Shown here piece after piece: positions 58,519 to 64,000 of a stretch of DNA of 64,000 nt; the stretch's first letter is position 1, and the number at the start of each line of letters is the position of its first letter. The position numbers and the translations under genes were made by a program. The notes below the pieces were generated by a model. It did no database searches. It saw only the letters and a list, made by a program, of their open reading frames with translations, and had not been told where the DNA came from. This stretch comes from an uncultured Pelagibacteraceae bacterium (GTDB lineage: Bacteria > Pseudomonadota > Alphaproteobacteria > Pelagibacterales > Pelagibacteraceae): the NCBI GenBank assembly GCA_902629285.1, contig CACOQN010000005.1, forward strand, positions 1-64,000. The letters run 5' to 3'.

Positions 58519-59109
58519 TTAATTTAATGGTATAGAATTTCCATCTTTATTTTCCTGATATTGATTTGACAATGTTTGATATTTTTTTTTAATTTCGTTT
58601 AATTGATCTAAAATATTTTTTTTCTTTGAAGTAGATAAATTTTTAATAAGTAAATTTAAATTCTGACTTTTCCAATAAGAATTTTCTTTATTATATTCTC
58701 CATCATTAATTTTAAATACTTCTTTAAGTATATTTAAATCATGTGGAATATTAAATTCATCATTTGTGGCAGTATATGGAAACAAATAATAAAAATTATC
58801 AAATCCAGAAAATGTGATTGCACTCAAACACATACTGCAGGGCTCATGTGAACTTAGGAACATGCAGTCTTTTTCTTTTGGTCTTGTATTCTTATCTAAT
58901 TCATAAAATTTTTTAAGAGCATGCATTTCTCCATGCCACAATGGATTTTCTATTTCATTATTTGTTTCTGCAACTACAAGCGATAAATTATCTTTTTTAA
59001 TTATTGCGGCGCCAAATATTTTGCTACCTTTACTAACACCCTGTTCAGTTAAGGGTAAAACTTCTTTTGAAAATATATTTAGTATTTTTTCTAGGGCTTT
59101 TTCATCCAT
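58519..59109 (-). CDS. Nucleobase/nucleoside deaminase-like protein
   Basis: This 196-residue protein of the cytidine-deaminase-like superfamily has HGEMHALKKF (zinc ligand and catalytic glutamate) and SSHEPCSMCLSAITF (PCxxC). It differs from guaD in this window by a longer C-terminal, lysine- and asparagine-rich extension of about 60 residues. It is the first gene of the leftward nucleoside-importer operon, three bases before the ATPase start, so it probably deaminates an imported purine or pyrimidine compound. The substrate cannot be read from the sequence. Confidence 0.78.
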   Translation of the reverse strand: MDEKALEKILNIFSKEVLPLTEQGVSKGSKIFGAAIIKKDNLSLVVAETNNEIENPLWHGEMHALKKFYELDKNTRPKEKDCMFLSSHEPCSMCLSAITFSGFDNFYYLFPYTATNDEFNIPHDLNILKEVFKINDGEYNKENSYWKSQNLNLLIKNLSTSKKKNILDQLNEIKKKYQTLSNQYQENKDGNSIPLN

Positions 59110-59234
59110 ATGCTTAAACCATCAAATAAAGAACACAATTGTTACTATAATTAAACTTAAAAGTAATAATAAATAAATTATTTTTACAACTTAAAAGTTA
59201 ATAATTTGTTAAAAAAAAATGTAGTTTTGAACTT

Positions 59235-59540
59235 ATGTTAAAATTGAAATCAGTAATAAGTCTCATAATAATCGTAATTTTCTTTTCAGGTTGCCAAACT
59301 GTTAAGGAAAAAACAGATGCAATTGTTGAAAAAGAAAATGAAAAGTTAAGTAAATTTCTTGGAAAATCTGCAAGCGAACTTCAAATGGAGCTTGGAAAAC
59401 CTGACGAAGACTTTAAAAATGCAAAAGGAAATTTTGAATTTATTTATAATAGTAAAAAATATTTGGTTCCTTGTGAACGAAGATTTGAAATAAATTCAGA
59501 AAATATTGTGATAGGTTTTGTTTCTAATGGATGTTTTTAG
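59235..59540 (+). CDS. Small lipoprotein of unknown function
   Basis: This 101-residue protein has a lipoprotein signal (VISLIIIVIFFSGCQT; lipidated Cys about residue 20). After a charged helical stretch comes LGKSASELQMELGKPDEDF, which resembles the start of BamE/SmpA-like repeats. Then a short beta-rich part contains two cysteines (PCERRF and the near-terminal NGCF) that could form a disulfide. I do not recognise a defined family. A 125-base A/T-rich gap upstream shows no clear feature; a GC-rich hairpin follows the stop. Confidence 0.75.
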   Translation: MLKLKSVISLIIIVIFFSGCQTVKEKTDAIVEKENEKLSKFLGKSASELQMELGKPDEDFKNAKGNFEFIYNSKKYLVPCERRFEINSENIVIGFVSNGCF

Positions 59541-59546
59541 CTTTTA

Positions 59547-59571
59547 CTTGCGAGGAATTTATCCCCGCAAG
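59547..59571. repeat. GC-rich hairpin between lipoprotein and hsp20 genes
   Basis: CTTGCG (59547-59552) and CGCAAG (59566-59571) form a 6-bp stem, extended by GG/CC after one mismatch, with an A/T loop. It lies in the 44-base space between two convergent genes. There is no following T-run in either direction, so it is only a possible terminator or RNA-stabilising hairpin. Confidence 0.5.
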
Positions 59572-59584
59572 CAAGGTTGAAAAC

Positions 59585-60031
59585 TTATTTAATTTCTATA
59601 AGCTTCTTTTTTTTATGCTCTGGAATTATTCTTTCACAAGATATTGTTAAAAGACCGTCTTTAAGTTCAGCACCATTAACTTTTACATCGTCAGCAATAG
59701 TGAATGATCTTGCAAATTGTCTTTGAGAAATACCTTTATGAATAATTTCTCCATTAACATCACTGTCCTCAGACTTATTAACTTGTTTTGTTTTGACTGT
59801 TAATAGGTTGTCCTCGAACTCAACCTCAACATCTTTTTTGCTAAAGCCAGCTAATGCTACTTCAATTGCATAGTTGTCTTTACCTGTCTTTCTGATGTTG
59901 TATGGTGGATAATTTGACTGCATTGTCAAATTCCCATTTCCCAACATATTTTCAAATTGGTCGAACATATCATCAAAACCAATTGAAAAAGGTCTAAGTG
60001 AGTTAAATATAGATAGATCCTTACTTGTCAT
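59585..60031 (-). CDS. Small heat shock protein Hsp20 (IbpA-like)
   Basis: This 148-residue protein has an alpha-crystallin domain: YPPYNIRKTGKDNYAIEVAL, AGFSKKDVEVEFEDNLLTV, ISQRQFARSFTIADDV and LKDGLLTISCER. The C-terminal IPEHKKKKLIEI tail is typical of IbpA. It is a holding chaperone for aggregated proteins. A GGAG lies seven bases ahead of the ATG and a convincing sigma-32-type promoter about 60-90 bases upstream. It is a single-gene unit. Confidence 0.95.
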   Translation of the reverse strand: MTSKDLSIFNSLRPFSIGFDDMFDQFENMLGNGNLTMQSNYPPYNIRKTGKDNYAIEVALAGFSKKDVEVEFEDNLLTVKTKQVNKSEDSDVNGEIIHKGISQRQFARSFTIADDVKVNGAELKDGLLTISCERIIPEHKKKKLIEIK

Positions 60032-60093
60032 AATATTCTCCTTTTTTTAAGCAAGTTTATTTATGCAAGCCCCATTAGGCGACTTACTGGGTT

Positions 60094-60122
60094 TATATGG
60101 GAATTAATTAGTTTTTTTCAAG
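60094..60122 (-). promoter_or_regulatory. Sigma-32 (heat shock) promoter for hsp20
   Basis: Leftward, CTTGAAA (60122-60116) and CCCATATA (60101-60094) are separated by 14 bases, close to the sigma-32 consensus (CTTGAA, 13-15 bases, CCCCATNT). The predicted start near 60086 gives a leader of about 55 bases that includes an imperfect stem AAGTC-G-CC / GGGGCTT at about 60066-60084. The gene downstream is a small heat shock gene, which fits. Confidence 0.75.
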
Positions 60123-60132
60123 ATTTAATATG

Positions 60133-62208
60133 CTAAATTTTTTTAGAAATTTTTAATGCAAATGCATAGTCAATAGCAATTTCTTCTATTGCGCCATCTC
60201 TTCCTGATTTTCCACCATGACCAGCATTCATTTCGGTTTTTAAAAGAAGTAAATTATTATCTGTTTTATAGTCTCTAAGTTTTGCTGTGAACTTTGCAGG
60301 CTCATCAAATAAAACTCTATTATCACTTAAACTTGTTGTAATAAAAATATGTGGATAATCCATTTTTTTAATGTTGTTATAGGGTGCATATGACAAAATA
60401 TATTCAAAGTGTTCTTTATTTTCTTTAGCATTTCCAAATTCGTCAAATTCTCCCACCGTCAGGGGTAAGGAATGATCTAGATTTGTTGTTAAAGAGTCTA
60501 CAAATGGCACAGCCATTATAATTCCTAAAAATAATTCTGGAGATTTATTGACTACAGCTCCCATTAACAATCCTCCAGCAGATCCACCCATTCCAATAAT
60601 ATTTCCTTTTGAAGTATAATTTTTCTCTATCAAATATTTTGCAGCACAAATATAATCTTCAAAAGTATTTTTCTTGTTGGTTAATTTTCCTTCCTTCCAC
60701 CATTTCATACCTTTTTCCATACCACCCCTGATATGAGCAGTGGCCCAAATTATATCTCTATTTATAAGACTTAATCTTGTGGAAGAAAAATTAGGAGACA
60801 TGGAATTTCCATAAGACCCATATCCATACAATAAAACATTTGCAGACCCATCAATTTTTGTTTTTTTGTGTCTTGTGATTGTTAATGGAACCATTCTTCC
60901 GTCATGGGATTTAAACTCAACTCTCTCAACAATATAGTCATCTTTATTATGACCAGAAGGAATTTCTTGCTCTTTGACAAGTTCTTTAGATTTTGTTGCT
61001 AAATTATATTTAAATACTCTAGAAGGAGTTTTAGGTGAGGAGTATCCTAAATGAACTTCATCAGTATTTCTATCTTTTTGAGTTAAGCTAACTCCCGGGA
61101 CATAAACAGATTCATCAGAAAAAATTAATTCTTCTTCTATATTTGTAGAAATATTTTTGACAAATAACTTATCTAGTGCATCTGATGTTTCACCACGAAT
61201 AATCCAATTTTTAAGGAATGTTAATCCACCAATTAAAACTTCATCTTTTGCTGGAATATATGTTTTCCAATTTTGATTTCCTAAATTGTCACAAATATCA
61301 ATTTTAAAGTCTTCAGCATTTTTATTTGTATGATTATAAAATTTACCATCCCATGAATTAACAGAATACAAAACACCTCTTTCTCTTTTAATAATAAGTT
61401 TTGGAGATGGATTTAATTCATCTGATTTAAAGTAATATTGCTCGGAAGTATTATGGTCAGAAGTATTTATAAAAAAATATTTTTCATCTGAGCTTTTTCC
61501 AATTCCTACTGTAAAAGCCTCACTTTTCTCCTCAAATATTAATTCATCTTTGCCCTCAAAATCACCTATTCTGTGCCTGTATATTGTTCTTGCTCTATGA
61601 TTTTCATCAAGTTTAGAATAAAAAATATATTTATCATCTAAACTAAATGTTATCCCACCTGATGTTTCTGTAATTTCTTTTGAAATAATTTCGTTTGTTT
61701 TTATATCTCTTAAATAAACTGTATAATATTCAGAACCCTTAAGATCTAAAGAGTATCCTAAATACTTATCATTATTACTTACCTCTAAATCTCCTACTCC
61801 AAAATATTCAGTTTTGAGTTTTTCTTTTTCTTTGTCCCCATTCCATATCTCTTCAATATTTTCTGAACCAATTTTTTTTCTAAGCTTTATTGAATAATTT
61901 CCTTTTGTTGTAGTTTTTGTCCAATACTCGTACGCATGATCTTTATAGGGTAAAGATTCATCTTCTAATTTAATTCTTCCTTTAATTTCATCGAATAATT
62001 TTTTTTGAATATCTTTTGTATCTTTTAAATGGTGCTCTGTGTAAGCATTTTCATCTTCTAAATATTTTTTCACTTCAGGATCTAACTTGTTTTTATCTCT
62101 GAGAACTTCCAAAATATTATCTTGATGGATCCAGCTGTAATTGTCTTCCCAATGAACATTGTGACAAGTTTTTATCTCTAGTTTTTTTTTAAGTTGTGGT
62201 ACTTTCAT
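60133..62208 (-). CDS. ptrB: Oligopeptidase B (S9A serine peptidase)
   Basis: This 691-residue prolyl-oligopeptidase-family enzyme cuts after basic residues in short peptides. It has an N-terminal beta-propeller (about residues 70-400) and a C-terminal hydrolase domain. The nucleophile serine is in GMGGSAGGLLMG, the aspartate in SLSDNRVLFDEP and the histidine in NAGHGGKSGR. NVLLYGYGSYG and ATAHIRGGMEKGMKWW are also diagnostic. There is no signal peptide, so it is cytoplasmic. It is divergent from the DnaJ-like gene, with only 15 bases between starts. Confidence 0.95.
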   Translation of the reverse strand: MKVPQLKKKLEIKTCHNVHWEDNYSWIHQDNILEVLRDKNKLDPEVKKYLEDENAYTEHHLKDTKDIQKKLFDEIKGRIKLEDESLPYKDHAYEYWTKTTTKGNYSIKLRKKIGSENIEEIWNGDKEKEKLKTEYFGVGDLEVSNNDKYLGYSLDLKGSEYYTVYLRDIKTNEIISKEITETSGGITFSLDDKYIFYSKLDENHRARTIYRHRIGDFEGKDELIFEEKSEAFTVGIGKSSDEKYFFINTSDHNTSEQYYFKSDELNPSPKLIIKRERGVLYSVNSWDGKFYNHTNKNAEDFKIDICDNLGNQNWKTYIPAKDEVLIGGLTFLKNWIIRGETSDALDKLFVKNISTNIEEELIFSDESVYVPGVSLTQKDRNTDEVHLGYSSPKTPSRVFKYNLATKSKELVKEQEIPSGHNKDDYIVERVEFKSHDGRMVPLTITRHKKTKIDGSANVLLYGYGSYGNSMSPNFSSTRLSLINRDIIWATAHIRGGMEKGMKWWKEGKLTNKKNTFEDYICAAKYLIEKNYTSKGNIIGMGGSAGGLLMGAVVNKSPELFLGIIMAVPFVDSLTTNLDHSLPLTVGEFDEFGNAKENKEHFEYILSYAPYNNIKKMDYPHIFITTSLSDNRVLFDEPAKFTAKLRDYKTDNNLLLLKTEMNAGHGGKSGRDGAIEEIAIDYAFALKISKKI

Positions 62209-62223
62209 TTAATAAGGAAATAT

Positions 62224-62727
62224 ATGAATATTATTATTTATCTACTGGTAATTTTAGTCATCTTATATTTTTTATTAAGATGGTGGTCAAATATTTCTCC
62301 AAAAAAAATGTCAAAAGGAGTAAGGCTGATAACAATTTTATTATTGGCTTTATTAGCAGTTTTATTTGCTATTGGTGGAAAATTTTTACTCACATTGCCA
62401 TTAACTCTTGCTAGCCTTGCTTTAGTTAAACTTAAAGGTTTATCATTGATACAACTGATTTCTCTTTATAGGCTTATTCAAACTTTAAGAAATTCTGGAA
62501 GATTTTCATTTAATCAATATCAAAATAATAACTCTTCATCATTATCAATATCTGAGGCATATAAGATTTTAAATTTAGATATTAATAAAAAACCGACCAA
62601 AGAGGCACTAAACAAAGCTTACCAAAAAATCCAAAAAAAAATTCATCCTGATATTTCCCCAGAGACCTCTAGATTATCGGCAATAGTTAATGAAGCTAAA
62701 GAGATAGTTTTAAAGGATATTTCTTAA
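62224..62727 (+). CDS. Membrane-anchored DnaJ-domain protein (Tim14/DjlA-like)
   Basis: This protein of about 167 residues has two or three N-terminal hydrophobic helices (about residues 2-20 and 32-65). The C-terminal half-J domain reads SEAYKILNLDINKKPTKE, AYQKIQKKIHPDIS (HPD intact) and IVNEAKEIVLKD. The layout resembles alphaproteobacterial relatives of the mitochondrial import-motor protein Tim14/Pam18, which stimulate Hsp70 at the membrane. ATG at 62224 has AGGA eight bases before it; a TTG start at 62194 would run into ptrB. It overlaps the end of the convergent GT9 gene by 4 bases. Confidence 0.8.
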   Translation: MNIIIYLLVILVILYFLLRWWSNISPKKMSKGVRLITILLLALLAVLFAIGGKFLLTLPLTLASLALVKLKGLSLIQLISLYRLIQTLRNSGRFSFNQYQNNNSSSLSISEAYKILNLDINKKPTKEALNKAYQKIQKKIHPDISPETSRLSAIVNEAKEIVLKDIS

Positions 62728-63686
62728 TTAATTACAGATAATAACTTTTCGTAAATCTTATCTGGATTAATTTTATCTTTACCACGAGTATTGTGAGAAA
62801 CTGTTATTTCTCCATCAGGAATTATTGGATACATGTTTGTACTGTAAGAACCATAAATTAACGGTGTATCTGCCATCAATGTAATTGTTTTGATTCCTAA
62901 TGCCGACGATAAATGTGAGAAACTTGTATCATTGCAGATTGCAACATTACAATTTTTAATAATAGGTAACGTTTCTTTTATATTAAGTTTATCTAAAGCA
63001 ACACATTTTTCTTTAAATTTTGAATTATATAATTCTGTTAAAATCTTTTGTTCATCTTCATTTTTACCTGTAGCTAAAAAAAATCTACTTTTCTTAAAAG
63101 TTTCTAATTTTTCCATTACTTTAAAAAAAGTTTTTGAAGGTATTCTTTTTGTCGGACCAGAACCACCTATACCCAACAAAACATTAAGTTCGTCATGACT
63201 TATATTATATTTATGTACTGATTTTTGAACTAGATCGTTATCAATTTGAATTTCTGGATTTTCATTAGTTTCGATATCTAAATATTTTTTTATCATGGCT
63301 CTCGCTGGTTCTGTGATATGTTGATTTTGTTTTTCAAATAATGGGTATTGAAAAATTTCTTTAATACCCGCTAATCTAGAAATTAAGTTATATCTCAAAG
63401 ATGAATTAAAAATAAAAACTTTATCGAAATTATATTTTTTTATATCAATTGCTAATTTGAAAAATCCTTTTAAACCATCATGTTTTTGATTTAATTTATT
63501 ATCTCTTTCTAAATGAATTATTTCATCAATATAACTTGTATAATTTAAAAATTCATTAGCTCTCGAATTTTCTTTTACAAGTAAACTTATAGGTACCTGA
63601 AATTTTTTTGAAATAGCTTTAATAAAAGGCAGAAAAATTACTGTATCACCTATGCCCATCTTGTTTTGAATAGCTAATATTTTCAT
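62724..63686 (-). CDS. Glycosyltransferase family 9 (heptosyltransferase-like)
   Basis: This GT9 protein of about 320 residues, two Rossmann-like halves, resembles ADP-heptose:LPS heptosyltransferases: N-terminal ILAIQNKMGIGDTVIFLPFI, the donor-site LGIGGSGPTKRIPSKTFFKV, and CNVAICNDTSFSHLSSALGIKTI. It probably adds a sugar to lipopolysaccharide or another surface glycan; the sugar is not known. ATG at 63686 is preferred, since the upstream frame adds a low-complexity hydrophobic stretch. It is divergent from the aldolase gene at the end of the window. Confidence 0.87.
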   Translation of the reverse strand: MKILAIQNKMGIGDTVIFLPFIKAISKKFQVPISLLVKENSRANEFLNYTSYIDEIIHLERDNKLNQKHDGLKGFFKLAIDIKKYNFDKVFIFNSSLRYNLISRLAGIKEIFQYPLFEKQNQHITEPARAMIKKYLDIETNENPEIQIDNDLVQKSVHKYNISHDELNVLLGIGGSGPTKRIPSKTFFKVMEKLETFKKSRFFLATGKNEDEQKILTELYNSKFKEKCVALDKLNIKETLPIIKNCNVAICNDTSFSHLSSALGIKTITLMADTPLIYGSYSTNMYPIIPDGEITVSHNTRGKDKINPDKIYEKLLSVIN

Positions 63687-63735
63687 AATTAATTTATAAA
63701 CTTTACTAATTAATATTTTTATATAAATTTTTACT

Positions 63736-64000
63736 ATGAGTAAAATTAAAGGCATTTATGCGGCCTCAATGTCGATCTTAAATGATGATTTGACGCTTGA
63801 TATTAAAAAAACCATTCTGCACGCAGAAATGGTTATAGACAATGGTTGTCACGGAGCAGCTATATTTGGAAGCACGGGGCAGGCTCAACTAATTCCTGTC
63901 TCAGAAAAAATTAACTTATTAAATCATCTGACTTCAAGCAAACACAAAGAAAAGTATATTATTGGTACTGGTTTAAATTCTTTAGGTGAAACAATTAACT
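63736..64000 (+). CDS. DapA-family (dihydrodipicolinate synthase-like) aldolase, N-terminal part
   Basis: The frame starts at ATG 63736 and runs off the end; 88 codons are visible. GIYAASMSILNDDLTLD, ENGC-like DNGCHGAAIFGSTGQAQLI (matching the G(T/S)TGE substrate loop) and EKYIIGTGLNS fit the class I pyruvate-aldolase family containing DapA, N-acetylneuraminate lyase and KDG aldolases. The lysine and the residues that decide substrate lie beyond the window. It is divergent from the GT9 gene with a 49-base gap. Confidence 0.85.
   Translation, partial: MSKIKGIYAASMSILNDDLTLDIKKTILHAEMVIDNGCHGAAIFGSTGQAQLIPVSEKINLLNHLTSSKHKEKYIIGTGLNSLGETIN

Noticed and set aside
63687..63755. Extended N-terminus of the GT9 gene
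   Set aside because: The added residues are isoleucine/lysine-rich without family similarity, and they would overlap the aldolase start on the other strand.

Overview
The window looks like a stretch of a SAR11-type (Candidatus Pelagibacter-like) alphaproteobacterial chromosome. Four observations point there: strongly A+T-rich DNA, very tight packing (no gap between genes exceeds about 200 bases, and 4-base ATGA or 5-base TAATG stop/start overlaps are common), alphaproteobacterial gene orders, and alphaproteobacterial markers such as class I lysyl-tRNA synthetase, ChvI/ChvG and an ActR/RegA-type regulator. I see no rRNA, tRNA, insertion sequence, prophage or CRISPR array. The assignment rests on reading the sequence; no database search was run.

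Layout. 1-4260 is the F1 part of ATP synthase (end of atpH, then atpA, atpG, atpD, atpC). 4252-10783 is a long leftward operon: rplU, rpmA, obgE, proB, proA, nadD, rsfS, ctpA, rppH. 10848-13283 is a leftward metX-metW-gloB unit, preceded by a sequence that closely matches a SAM-II riboswitch. 13475-15453 is hisC-tyrA, followed by leftward trkH, ampG and an NlpC/P60 endopeptidase. 19096-22628 holds lysS, pyrD, rpmB and a queuosine-precursor transporter. 22625-25730 is a leftward polyamine unit (decarboxylase, deoxyhypusine-synthase-like enzyme, agmatinase-like ureohydrolase). Then come a RegA-type regulator, bioY, polA, chvI-chvG, ahcY, tsaE, an amgK-like kinase, a murU-like nucleotidyltransferase, gpmA, two cell-envelope genes, an RND efflux pair, a sulfurtransferase, msrA, an EamA transporter and alkA.

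44581-59109 is the most distinctive part. It holds an almost complete aerobic purine-degradation pathway: guanine deaminase, xanthine dehydrogenase (xdhA, xdhB), a membrane urate oxidase of the PuuD type, 5-hydroxyisourate hydrolase, OHCU decarboxylase, PuuE-type allantoinase, allantoicase and ureidoglycolate lyase. A purine phosphoribosyltransferase, a BMP-type nucleoside ABC importer and a second nucleobase-deaminase-like gene lie beside it. Together they would import nucleosides or nucleobases and either salvage them or oxidise them to glyoxylate and urea. The PuuD protein lacks its usual C-terminal cytochrome c domain, while a stand-alone secreted cytochrome c gene sits at the other edge of the cluster.

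59235-64000 holds a small lipoprotein, an hsp20 gene with a good sigma-32-type promoter, oligopeptidase B, a Tim14-like membrane DnaJ protein, a GT9 glycosyltransferase and the start of a DapA-family aldolase that runs off the end.
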